Source of the DNA: Bacteroidales bacterium UBA6397
GTDB taxonomy: Bacteria; Bacteroidota; Bacteroidia; Bacteroidales; UBA932
Length of the DNA stretch: 15,790 bases
Reading direction: 5' to 3'
Assembly (NCBI GenBank): GCA_002439875.1
Contig: DJQB01000037.1
Location: 1-15,790, forward strand
A program made the position numbers and the translations under genes. Shown piece by piece: positions 7,646 to 14,520 of the stretch. Under the pieces are notes generated by a model. It saw only the letters and a list, made by a program, of their open reading frames with translations. It made no database searches and was not told the DNA's origin. How positions within the stretch are numbered: the first letter of the stretch is position 1; each line of letters begins with the position of its first letter.

Positions 7646-7925
7646 TAATATTCAATGACAAATATACACACTATAATCCTTTTTAACAACCTTGTTTAAA
7701 ACAACCTTGTTAAAAACCAATGGGATTATACTCTTCAGACTTGTGTTTGATCTCATCCGCAGCCCTTTCGGCCTCTTTTGATCCTCAAGAGTGTATAATG
7801 CACTCATAGGAAACGTTTTCCGCACTTTTCGTCTACTATCTACTTTCCGCGTCCGGTACAACTGGTATATTAAATTTCTCAGTTTGGTGCAACCACACCA
7901 CTGTAAAAATCTAAATTTGGTGCAA
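7342..7925. repeat. Long direct repeat, copy B
   Basis: Copy of 4470-5052 in the same orientation, offset 2872-2873 bp. Homology ends at 7342 inside the pseudogene and at the second TTTGGTGCAA box (7916-7925). The leader half is identical to copy A across 256 bp. A 69-codon - strand frame in each leader (4779-4988, 7652-7861) encodes nothing recognisable and I do not call it a gene. Confidence 0.9.
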
Positions 7926-7958
7926 AATATTCATTTAAAATTTGTTTGTTTGGTGCAA
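7883..7958 (+). repeat. Three TTTGGTGCAA boxes, 33-bp period
   Basis: TTTGGTGCAA at 7883-7892, 7916-7925 and 7949-7958; both steps are exactly 33 bp. The third box lies beyond the end of the long repeat homology, so the array itself extends past the duplication. The DNA between boxes is not conserved, except where it lies within the duplication. Confidence 0.8.
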
Positions 7959-8086
7959 ACTTGTTCTATTTGACGATCTCTTAGAGTAACCGTGGCGGAT
8001 AAACAGCTGACATTCAGGCGGAAGGGCAACTTCGTGGTGCTTAAAATCAGACCACGATATTGCCTTATTCACTCATTATCAATCTA
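7959..8086. other. Island/core junction, no clear gene
   Basis: Between the last TTTGGTGCAA box and the aroC stop. A GTG-started frame at 7992-8090 (VADKQLTFRRKGNFVVLKI...) gives 32 residues with core-like composition, running into the aroC end. It might be the remnant of a gene cut by the island, but I recognise no family and see no ribosome binding site. Confidence 0.2.
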
Positions 8087-9076
8087 TTAGATGCCACGAG
8101 ACATCGTAAGGTCGGCGAGGACGATGGCGGTGACGGCTTCGACGATGACGGGGGTGCGGAGGGCAAAGCAGACATCGTGGCGACCAGGGACGTTGAGGGT
8201 GGTCTGCTCTCCGGTCTTGACGTTGAGGGTGGTCTGAGCTCTGGAGATGCTGGAGGTCGGTTTGAAAGCAACGCGGAAGACTATCGGGGAGCCGTTCGTG
8301 ATGCCACCGTTGACTCCCCCGGAACTGTTCTTGGACGTGGTCACGGCACCGTCCATAAGTTCAAGAGGATCATTGTGTTCCGAGCCTTTCATCCGGGCGG
8401 CGGCAAAACCATCACCAAACTCAATTCCACGAACTCCTGGAATTGAGAACACGGCGTGGGAGATCAGCGACTCCACCGAATCGAAGAACGGTTCGCCAAG
8501 ACCGGCCGGCACACCTGTGACACGGCATTCGACTATCCCACCGAGCGAGTCACCTTCCTTGGCTGTTCTGTCCAGAAGATTGCTCCACTTTGACTTGTCG
8601 GTCTCCCCACCAATCTCTGCCAAATCAGCCTTGCAACAAATCGCAGGGAGAATTTTCTTGGCGATGACTCCAGCTGCGACAAGCGGAAGGGTTATCCTGC
8701 CGGAGAAATGTCCGCCTCCACGGGGGTCGTTGAATCCGTTCCACTTGACAGAAGCGACATAGTCGGCGTGACCAGGACGCGGAACCGCCTTCAAGGCCTC
8801 ATAGTCCGAAGAGCGGGTGTTGTTGTTTCTGAATATTACCGCGACCGGCGCCCCTGTCGTGTGTCCTTCAAACACTCCGCTGAGGATCTCCGGCTCGTCC
8901 GCCTCGACACGAGGTGTGGTGCCTTTCGCCCCGCTCTTGCGCCGGAGGATGTCCGGCATAAAGTCCTCAACGCCAAGCTCAATCCCTGGCTTGACCCCAT
9001 CCACGACCACTCCGATGGCCGCTCCGTGCGACTCCCCGAAGATCTCCACCCTGAAATTCCGTCCGAATGCGTTCAT
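8087..9076 (-). CDS. aroC: Chorismate synthase
   Basis: Last step of the shikimate pathway: EPSP to chorismate, with reduced FMN, in the cytoplasm. 329 residues, near the usual length. Signatures: GRNFRVEIFGESHGAAIG at the N-terminus (catalytic His in GESHG), RPGHADYVASVKWNGFNDPRGGGHFSGR in the middle, GIEFGDGFAAARMKGSEHND, NSSGGVNGGITNGSPIVFRV, and GRHDVCFALRTPVIVEA near the end (catalytic Asp). ATG 9076 gives the standard start. It lies on the opposite strand from aroB and aroDA, with the accessory island between them; without the island it would converge with aroDA. The ORF6N gene lies 54 bp upstream on the same strand and might be co-transcribed with it. I found no good TAnnTTTG box directly ahead. 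Confidence 0.97.
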   Translation of the reverse strand: MNAFGRNFRVEIFGESHGAAIGVVVDGVKPGIELGVEDFMPDILRRKSGAKGTTPRVEADEPEILSGVFEGHTTGAPVAVIFRNNNTRSSDYEALKAVPRPGHADYVASVKWNGFNDPRGGGHFSGRITLPLVAAGVIAKKILPAICCKADLAEIGGETDKSKWSNLLDRTAKEGDSLGGIVECRVTGVPAGLGEPFFDSVESLISHAVFSIPGVRGIEFGDGFAAARMKGSEHNDPLELMDGAVTTSKNSSGGVNGGITNGSPIVFRVAFKPTSSISRAQTTLNVKTGEQTTLNVPGRHDVCFALRTPVIVEAVTAIVLADLTMSRGI

Positions 9077-9130
9077 ATATTCAAAAAATTAGACAACATA
9101 ATTTTTATGGCACATTGGAATATTTGCATA

Positions 9131-10105
9131 TTACCCTCTATTGATTCTCTCTACCAATTCGTCTGGTGTCAGCAGTTCCATTTTTGAGAAACCAAACCAT
9201 TTTTCACCCAAATCTTTAAGGGAAGCTCCAATATGATACACCGCATCATCTATGCAAAGGAAACGGTCATGTGACAAGAGGAATGTCTCAACAGAAATCG
9301 GAGCGTATTGGGTGTTATGACGGTCAATGTCAAGTTGGAGTTGGCGGCTTATCCGTTGCGTGTAAATGACAGAAGTCACTCCTTCTTTTCTTTTGTCAAG
9401 CAAAGTAAGCACAGTTTCGTCTACATAATTATCTATGAGTATTATGCGTCTACTCGCACACTTAATCAAGTCGGACACGAAAGTATAGGCGTCGTAAATC
9501 TGACCATTGAAAAACACTCCCTGCTTCGGCTTTACATTACCTTCATCCAATCTGCGGAATACTTCATCCATACGCTTGTCTGTCTCTTGTTGATGCCGTT
9601 GCATTTCCAACTGATGATACTCCATTGTTGAGATACGGTGGAATACCGATGCATTATTTGCCATAAAGTGGCGCATAGAGACAAAGGCCAGCATTATTTG
9701 TATATTCACCTCAATGGCTGTTTGCGAACGAAGGACAGTACTGAGCATAGCCACGCCTTGTTCAGTGAAAGCAAATGGTTTCTTTCTTGCCCCCATTGTT
9801 ATTGAATTGGATATCACAGTCTGTGATTCCCAATTATCGAACTCTTCCCGGGATAGTTGGAACATGAAGTCAGAAGGAAACCTGCTTATATTACGCTTAA
9901 CGGCCTGATTTAACACTCTTGTCTCTACACCATATAGCATAGCCAAGTTTTTGTCGAGCATAACCTGCTGCCCTCTGATAATCTCTATCAAAGGTTCTAT
10001 TCTATTAACTTCGTCATGGTTATCACTGTTTGTGATTTCCATTTTTGGATTGTTGTTCTTCTCAATATGCTTGCCCGCGCCTTGATTACCTACATTCTTT
10101 GCCAT
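9131..10105 (-). CDS. ORF6N-domain DNA-binding protein with PLD-like C-terminal region
   Basis: 324 residues. Residues about 35-125 match the ORF6N (KilA-N-like) domain of phage antirepressors and bacterial regulators: IEPLIEIIRGQQVMLDKNLAMLYGVETRVLNQAVKR is its hallmark start, followed by RFPSDFMFQLSREEFDNW and KKPFAFTEQGVAMLSTVLRS. Residues 155-195 are a probable coiled coil (MEYHQLEMQRHQQETDKRMDEVFRRL). Residues about 198-310 (FFNGQIYDAYTFVSDLI, RIILIDNYVDE, SHDRFLCIDDAVYHIGASLKDLG) resemble half a phospholipase D-like fold, with the usual HxK replaced by HDRF. Common in gut Bacteroidales; target unknown. Its composition is lower in GC than aroC and sufB, suggesting horizontal origin. Divergent from sufB across 120-144 bp that hold both promoters. 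Confidence 0.85.
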   Translation of the reverse strand: MAKNVGNQGAGKHIEKNNNPKMEITNSDNHDEVNRIEPLIEIIRGQQVMLDKNLAMLYGVETRVLNQAVKRNISRFPSDFMFQLSREEFDNWESQTVISNSITMGARKKPFAFTEQGVAMLSTVLRSQTAIEVNIQIMLAFVSMRHFMANNASVFHRISTMEYHQLEMQRHQQETDKRMDEVFRRLDEGNVKPKQGVFFNGQIYDAYTFVSDLIKCASRRIILIDNYVDETVLTLLDKRKEGVTSVIYTQRISRQLQLDIDRHNTQYAPISVETFLLSHDRFLCIDDAVYHIGASLKDLGEKWFGFSKMELLTPDELVERINRG

Positions 10106-10136
10106 TAATTTACAAAAATCAATAAGTCAGTCCTTG

Positions 10137-10144
10137 CAAAAATA
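10137..10144 (-). promoter_or_regulatory. -7 box for the ORF6N gene
   Basis: On the - strand this reads TATTTTTG (TAnnTTTG), predicting a start near 10130, about 25 nt ahead of the ATG at 10105. The upstream -33 is T-rich rather than a clear TTG. Confidence 0.4.
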
Positions 10145-10170
10145 CACTTTTCTTGTGGAATAAAATGTGC

Positions 10171-10178
10171 TATCTTTG
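10171..10178 (+). promoter_or_regulatory. -7 box for the suf operon
   Basis: TATCTTTG matches TAnnTTTG; transcription would start near 10185. A T-rich stretch (CTTTTC, 10147-10152) stands where -33 is expected. Together with the - strand box at 10137-10144 this forms a compact divergent promoter pair whose upstream elements overlap, so the ORF6N protein could affect suf expression by binding here. Confidence 0.45.
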
Positions 10179-10249
10179 TAGTTATATCCTCAAAAGAGCC
10201 GTTTTGTGTTCTGACACGGTGAATTATGAGGATTAAACTACTTATTGGA

Positions 10250-11698
10250 ATGGACATCAAGGAAGAAGACAAGATAATTCAGGAGGTCACCCGGCAGGAG
10301 TACAAGGAGGGCTTCGTCACGGAGGTCGGGCAGGACTTCATCCCGAAGGGGCTGAACGAGGACATCATACGCACCATCTCGCGGCTCAAGGAAGAGCCGG
10401 ACTGGATGCTGGAGTTCCGGCTGGGCGCTTTCAGGAAGTGGCAGGGGATGGAGATGCCGCAGTGGGGCCATCTGGACATGCCTAAGATTGATTTTCAAGA
10501 CATTATCTACTACGCTGCTCCTAAGAAGAACTCGGAGCGACCTAAGGAGATCGACCCGAAACTGGAGGAGACGTTCGAGAAACTGGGCATCCCGGTGAGG
10601 GAGCGCGAGGCTCTGGCCGGGGTCGTGGCAGTCGACGCGGTCTTCGACTCGGTCTCTGTGGCGACAACCTTCAGGGCATCGCTGGCGGAGAAGGGGATCA
10701 TATTCTGCAGCTTCTCGGAGGCCGTCAAGGAGCATCCGGATCTGGTCAGGAAATATCTCGCCTCGGTTGTGCCGGTCGGGGACAATTTCTTCGCAGCGCT
10801 CAACTCGGCGGTCTTCAGCGACGGCAGTTTCTGCTATATTCCCAAAGGGGTCAAATGCCCGATGGAACTTTCCAGCTATTTCAGGATCAACGCGAAAGGC
10901 ACGGGGCAGTTCGAGAGGACCCTCATCGTGGCGGACGAGGGGTCGCAGCTGAGCTACATGGAGGGCTGCACGGCTCCTATGCGTGACGAGAACCAACTGC
11001 ATGCGGCCGTGGTGGAGATCGTGGTGGAGAAGGACGCCGACGTGAAATATTCAACGGTGCAGAACTGGTACCCGGGGGATGCGCAGGGGCGCGGTGGAAT
11101 CCTTAACCTCGTGACAAAGAGGGGAATATGTAAGGGCAGCGGCTCGCATCTCAGCTGGACGCAGGTCGAGACAGGCTCGGCGATCACATGGAAGTACCCT
11201 TCCACGATCCTCAAGGGCGACAACTCCTCCTCGGAGTTCTACTCAGTCGCCGTGACCAACAACTACCAGCAGGCGGACACCGGCACGAAGATGATCCACA
11301 TCGGCCGCGGCACCAGAAGCCAGATCGTAAGTAAAGGAATATCAGCGGGTCACAGCCAGAACAGTTACCGTGGTCTAGTCCGGATGAACCCTGGGGCGAC
11401 CGGGGCGCGCAACTATTCGCAGTGCGACAGCCTTCTGATCGGCTCGCAGTGCGGGGCGCACACTTTCCCGGACATCCAGAGCGCGAACCCGACTGCGATC
11501 GTGGAGCACGAGGCCACAACCTCGAAGATCAGCGACGAGCAGCTGTTCTACTGCAACCAGCGGGGGCTCGGGCCTGAGGACGCCGTCGGCCTGATTGTCA
11601 ACGGCTACGCCCACGAGGTGCTCTCCCGCCTCCCGATGGAGTTCGCCGTCGAAGCCACCAAGCTGCTTCAGGTCTCCCTTGAAGGCTCTGTGGGTTAA
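10250..11698 (+). CDS. sufB: Fe-S cluster assembly scaffold SufB
   Basis: SufB is the scaffold subunit of the SufBC2D complex, which builds Fe-S clusters in the cytoplasm. With ATG 10250 it has 482 residues, the normal length; an in-frame ATG at 10226 would add eight. Conserved segments: GLNEDIIRTISRLKEEPDWMLEFRLGAFRKW, FCSFSEAVKEHPDLVRKYL, GSFCYIPKGVKCPMELSSYFRIN, a beta-helix core with ASQLSYMEGCTAP-like sequence (GSQLSYMEGCTAP), and SQCDSLLIGSQCGAHTFPDI carrying the conserved Cys of the cluster site, then IVEHEATTSKISDEQLFYCNQRGL with the conserved Glu/His. Normally followed directly by sufC; here pnuC intervenes. Codon use is GC-rich and core-like. Confidence 0.97.
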   Translation: MDIKEEDKIIQEVTRQEYKEGFVTEVGQDFIPKGLNEDIIRTISRLKEEPDWMLEFRLGAFRKWQGMEMPQWGHLDMPKIDFQDIIYYAAPKKNSERPKEIDPKLEETFEKLGIPVREREALAGVVAVDAVFDSVSVATTFRASLAEKGIIFCSFSEAVKEHPDLVRKYLASVVPVGDNFFAALNSAVFSDGSFCYIPKGVKCPMELSSYFRINAKGTGQFERTLIVADEGSQLSYMEGCTAPMRDENQLHAAVVEIVVEKDADVKYSTVQNWYPGDAQGRGGILNLVTKRGICKGSGSHLSWTQVETGSAITWKYPSTILKGDNSSSEFYSVAVTNNYQQADTGTKMIHIGRGTRSQIVSKGISAGHSQNSYRGLVRMNPGATGARNYSQCDSLLIGSQCGAHTFPDIQSANPTAIVEHEATTSKISDEQLFYCNQRGLGPEDAVGLIVNGYAHEVLSRLPMEFAVEATKLLQVSLEGSVG

Positions 11699-11710
11699 TG
11701 AATATATTCA

Positions 11711-11741
11711 CGGGCGCTTCTGAATATTCCGGAAGTGCCCG
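11711..11741 (+). other. Strong hairpin between sufB and pnuC
   Basis: CGGGCGCTTC (11711-11720) pairs with GAAGTGCCCG (11732-11741) with one G-U pair, leaving an 11-nt loop that contains GAATATTC. No T-tract follows, so it is not a classic terminator; it may stabilise the sufB message or attenuate pnuC. I see no riboswitch consensus I can name. Confidence 0.5.
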
Positions 11742-11812
11742 GACGGGTGGGCAGTCACCTGATAAAGTGTTTTTCAGCAAGTTATTGCCGGCTTGCGTGG
11801 GAATGGAATATT

Positions 11813-12472
11813 ATGAAGTTCTTTGATATAGAAAACATCGCGTTCACGTTAGGCGGAACGGGAGTGAGCTTTCTGGAGCTGATCGGGGTCATCGCGGGAC
11901 TTACCTGCGTGGTGATGGCCGGACGCAACAGCAAGTACAACTTCTGGGTCGGTTACCTGTACAACATCCTGCTGTTCGCGCTGTTCTGGCAGAGACATCT
12001 GTACTCGGCGATGCTTCTCCAGCCGATAGCGTTCGGAATCAATGCCTTCGGACACTGGAGATGGACACATCCGAGTCCCGAGGAACAGAGCTCGAAAGAC
12101 GCCTCGGCACTGAAAGTGACGCATCTTTCGATGCGTGGCTGGTGCGTGGCCCTCACGGCCGTGGTCTTTGCCGGAGCCGTCTGGGGATTTGTGCTCAGCA
12201 AGTTAGGCACGGCATGGTTCACGGACATATTCACACCGGATCCTACACCGTGGCTGGATTCGTTCGGATTGATGCTGACGCTTCTGGCGCAGTTCCTTTC
12301 CGCCCAGAAGAAGTGGGACTGCTGGATCGTGTGGCTGGTGGTGAACATCACGAACATCACCCTCTACCTTAGCGCCGGCCTCGTCTTCATGCCGATCGTC
12401 AGCGCCCTGTACCTGCTCAACGGCATCTGGTCCCTCTGGACCTGGTACCGGCTGTACAAAGAGGAGAGGTAG
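11813..12472 (+). CDS. pnuC: PnuC-family vitamin transporter (nicotinamide riboside or related)
   Basis: 219 residues from ATG 11813. An upstream in-frame start at 11735 would add 26 residues overlapping the hairpin and is unlikely. About seven hydrophobic segments are visible, among them FLELIGVIAGLTCVVMAG, YLYNILLFALFW, LLQPIAFGINAFGHWRW, GWCVALTAVVFAGAVWGFVL, LMLTLLAQFLSA, WIVWLVVNITNITLYLSAG and IVSALYLLNGIWSLWTW. This matches the 7-TM PnuC/SemiSWEET-like facilitators and their Trp-rich substrate motifs. Family members move nicotinamide riboside, thiamine or riboflavin across the inner membrane; substrate cannot be fixed here and no kinase or thiamine gene is adjacent. Its position between sufB and sufC is unusual and would place it in the suf transcript. 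Confidence 0.88.
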   Translation: MKFFDIENIAFTLGGTGVSFLELIGVIAGLTCVVMAGRNSKYNFWVGYLYNILLFALFWQRHLYSAMLLQPIAFGINAFGHWRWTHPSPEEQSSKDASALKVTHLSMRGWCVALTAVVFAGAVWGFVLSKLGTAWFTDIFTPDPTPWLDSFGLMLTLLAQFLSAQKKWDCWIVWLVVNITNITLYLSAGLVFMPIVSALYLLNGIWSLWTWYRLYKEER

Positions 12473-12716
12473 GACGGCCTGCGGCTGCTGAGCCTGTCGA
12501 AGCATCGAAAAGACCAAGCTGAACGGCCACAGAGACAAGTCGCTTCGACAGGCTCAGCGACCGGTCAAGGTTCAGCGACATGGAAGAGGTAGTCGTGGAT
12601 AGCAACTGACTAAAGGTGAGCGATTTACGTATTTCCCTTTAGTGGGTTCCGACCAAAGAGAATAGCGTAAAATATTGACAATGAGGAGCATAACCTCCAC
12701 GCAAAACATAATGAAC
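12473..12716. other. 244-bp non-coding gap between pnuC and sufC
   Basis: The left half holds the palindrome pair at 12487-12561. The right half (12600-12716) is lower in GC and should hold the sufC ribosome binding site and possibly a promoter, but I find no TAnnTTTG. GAGG and CCTC near 12683-12698 can form a small hairpin 20 nt upstream of the sufC start. Confidence 0.6.
12487..12561. repeat. Facing pair of GAGCCTGTCGA palindromic elements
   Basis: Two copies in opposite orientation. GCTGAGCCTGTCGAAGC (12487-12503) is the perfect reverse complement of 12542-12558, a 17-bp inverted repeat with a 38-nt spacer. Each copy is also a small hairpin: TGCT/AGCA around the 11-nt core GAGCCTGTCGA, and GTCGCT (12539-12544)/AGCGAC (12556-12561) around TCGACAGGCTC. 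Same family as the copies inside sufD and ispE. Confidence 0.85.
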
Positions 12717-13463
12717 ATGACAGACATATTACTGAAAATAACCGATCTGCACGCCAGCGTCGGAGACAAGGAGATCCTCAAAGGCATCAACCTTGAGATC
12801 CGCCGCGGCGAGATCCACGCTGTGATGGGACCGAACGGGGCGGGCAAAAGCACCCTGTCCTCAGTCCTGACAGGAAAGCCGAACTATGAGGTAACTTCTG
12901 GCTCAATCGAGTTTGATGGAAAGGATCTGCTGGCCATGAAGCCAGAGGAAAGGGCCTGGGCCGGACTATTCATGTCCTTCCAGTACCCTGTTGAGATTCC
13001 GGGCGTGTCCATCACAAACTTCATGAAGACAGCCATCAACTCGAAACTGAAGGCCCAGGGGAAGGAACCGATGAAAGCCGGTGATTTCCTGAAACTTATG
13101 AAGCAGAAGATGGCTCTTGTGCAGATGAAGCCCGAGTTCGCCAAGCGTGAGGTCAACGTCGGTTTCTCCGGTGGAGAGAAAAAGAGGAACGAGATCTTCC
13201 AGATGGCGATGCTCGATCCGACCCTCGCGATCCTCGACGAGACGGACAGCGGACTGGACGTGGACGCGCTTAAGATCGTGGCCGACGGTGTGAACGCGCT
13301 GCACACTCCGGAAAAGTCGGCGATCGTCATCACCCACTACCAGAAGCTTCTTGAATATGTCAGGCCGGATGTCGTCCACGTCCTGAAGGACGGCCGCATC
13401 GTGGCCACCGGAGGTTACGAACTGATAGACAAGATTGAAAAGGATGGCTTTGAACAGTTCTAA
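12717..13463 (+). CDS. sufC: Fe-S cluster assembly ATPase SufC
   Basis: ABC-type ATPase of the SufBC2D scaffold complex, 248 residues, usual length. Walker A GPNGAGKST (38-46), ABC signature FSGGEKKR (150-157), Walker B LAILDETDSGLD (170-181) and the switch His in ITH (207). The SufC-specific FMSFQYPVEIPGVS and ETDSGLDVDAL segments separate it from ordinary transporter ATPases. I chose ATG 12717 (MTDILLKITDLHA) because it matches the family N-terminus; in-frame starts at 12711 and 12675 (TTG) exist. Overlaps sufD by 20 nt, so the two are translationally coupled. No insertion is present in this gene, unlike its neighbours sufD and ispE. Confidence 0.97.
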   Translation: MTDILLKITDLHASVGDKEILKGINLEIRRGEIHAVMGPNGAGKSTLSSVLTGKPNYEVTSGSIEFDGKDLLAMKPEERAWAGLFMSFQYPVEIPGVSITNFMKTAINSKLKAQGKEPMKAGDFLKLMKQKMALVQMKPEFAKREVNVGFSGGEKKRNEIFQMAMLDPTLAILDETDSGLDVDALKIVADGVNALHTPEKSAIVITHYQKLLEYVRPDVVHVLKDGRIVATGGYELIDKIEKDGFEQF

Positions 13464-14397
13464 AAACATAGACCACGGCAATTATATTCCCTCACCCATC
13501 GTGCCGGGAATGAAAGTAGCTGACGGAGAGCATATTCGTAAAGTCTTTGTGCTTTCCTCCGCTGACGCTGCAGCAGGAGCTGGGGTTACTAAACAAGAGG
13601 GCCCTGTCGGAGCGATGTTTGGTTCGACAGGCTCTCCAACCACCAAAGCGGTCACTGAGCCAACCAGGGAATCTGCCGCAAAGGCGACCACTGAATCGGT
13701 CACTGAGCATGCCGAAGTGGCTGGTGCCGAAATTCGACAAACTTACCAGCCCGTCACCTTGATGGTCACTGAGCCTGTCGAAGTGACCGGCCTGTCCACA
13801 ATCCCGTCAAACATCGAGGTGGGGGCGGATGCGACACTGGATCTGACGGTTATAGTGCTGCCGGGTGTCTCGGTGCGGATTCCGCTGACGATTGACCTGA
13901 CGGGGGCGCATTCAGAAGTGAGACTTTCAGGAATATACCTTTGCTCCGGTCACGATGACGTGACGTTTGACATCACGATGCATCACCGCACCGGGGACTG
14001 CCGTTCGCAGCAGACATTCAACGGGTTGGCGGCCGGTGAAGCCAAATGCGGATTCTTCGGCAAGATCGTGATCGCACCTGACGCCCAGAGAACCGAAGCG
14101 TTTCAGGAGAACCATAACATACTGCTTTCGGACTCCGCCAGAGTCAACACCAAGCCTCGGCTGGAAATCTACGCTGATGACGTGAAGTGCTCGCACGGTG
14201 CCACCATCGGGAAACTTAACGAGGACGAGCAGTTCTACATGCGTTCCAGAGGCATCCCGGAGGAAGAGGCCAAGGTCCTTCAGATGATCTCGTTCGTGGC
14301 TCCGGTACTGGAAAACATTCCAGAAGATACTCCGGATGGAAGCCCGTGTCGCTCCGCAGTCGCCGAACTCGTCGAGAACGCCATCCGCGGATTGTAG
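13444..14397 (+). CDS. sufD: Short SufD with palindrome-derived insertion
   Basis: 317 residues from ATG 13444, against about 420-450 for typical SufD, so the N-terminal helical domain is absent. The C-terminal core is clear: the beta-helix segment EVGADATLDLTVIVLPGVSVRIPLTIDLTGAHSEV, NHNILLSDSARVNTKPRLEIYADDVKCSHGATIGKLNEDEQFYMRSRGI with the conserved His of SufD, and EEEAKVLQMISFVAPVLENI. About residues 48-119 (13585-13800) are Thr/Glu/Val-rich and not family-like; they are encoded by several copies of the GAGCCTGTCGA palindrome, giving repeats such as SVTEHAEVAG and VTEPVEVTG. The beta-helix and cluster-site regions are uninterrupted, so the protein may still work with SufB and SufC. sufS does not follow; ispE does. 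Confidence 0.9.
   Translation: MALNSSKNIDHGNYIPSPIVPGMKVADGEHIRKVFVLSSADAAAGAGVTKQEGPVGAMFGSTGSPTTKAVTEPTRESAAKATTESVTEHAEVAGAEIRQTYQPVTLMVTEPVEVTGLSTIPSNIEVGADATLDLTVIVLPGVSVRIPLTIDLTGAHSEVRLSGIYLCSGHDDVTFDITMHHRTGDCRSQQTFNGLAAGEAKCGFFGKIVIAPDAQRTEAFQENHNILLSDSARVNTKPRLEIYADDVKCSHGATIGKLNEDEQFYMRSRGIPEEEAKVLQMISFVAPVLENIPEDTPDGSPCRSAVAELVENAIRGL
13619..13639 (+). repeat. Palindromic element in sufD, copy 1 (imperfect)
   Basis: Core TCGACAGGCTC (13624-13634) flanked by TTGG (13619-13622) and CCAA (13636-13639) with a single T/T mismatch next to the core. Orientation opposite to copies 2 and 3. A decayed half-copy, GGTCACTGAGCC, follows at about 13650. Confidence 0.65.
13698..13722 (+). repeat. 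Palindromic element in sufD, copy 2
   Basis: GGTCACT, core GAGCATGCCGA, AGTGGCT. The stem pairs over 7 positions if G-U pairs are allowed. Translated in frame as part of SVTEHAEVAG. The codon phase relative to the core is the same as for the copy at 14851 in ispE. Confidence 0.8.
13764..13788 (+). repeat. Palindromic element in sufD, copy 3 (canonical)
   Basis: GGTCACT (13764-13770), core GAGCCTGTCGA (13771-13781), AGTGACC (13782-13788): perfect 7-bp arms. Translated as VTEPVEVTG. The best-preserved copy in the window. Confidence 0.9.
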
Positions 14398-14520
14398 GAA
14401 GTGATACATAAGTACTTGTGTTCCATGGCAATAAGCCTTTCTCTTAGGGTGATACATACCGAAGGTAATTAAGAATCTGCTTGATTATTAACCAGTTAGT
14501 TACCACGGCTGCAAATTCTG
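14398..14520. other. sufD-ispE gap with a GTGATACATA direct repeat
   Basis: GTGATACATA occurs at 14401-14410 and 14449-14458, 48 bp apart. The gap is lower in GC than the genes around it and probably holds the ispE promoter, though no TAnnTTTG box is visible. Possible binding sites for a regulator; weak evidence. Confidence 0.4.

Noticed and set aside
7883..7958. Short CRISPR-like array (repeat plus spacers at 33-bp period)
   Set aside because: The conserved unit is only about 10-12 bp, three copies at most, and no cas genes are present.
8189..8236. 18-nt direct duplication (GACGTTGAGGGTGGTCTG) with 30-bp period inside aroC
   Set aside because: The repeated peptide TTLNV lies where the family has two similar beta strands, and total length is normal, so no insertion is implied.
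8060..8446. 128-codon + strand frame and other long frames opposite aroC, aroB and sufB
   Set aside because: Antisense shadows of GC-rich genes whose own strand encodes clear enzymes.
12487..12558. 17-bp inverted repeat as the pnuC terminator
   Set aside because: 38-nt loop and no T-tract; better explained as two facing copies of the palindromic element.
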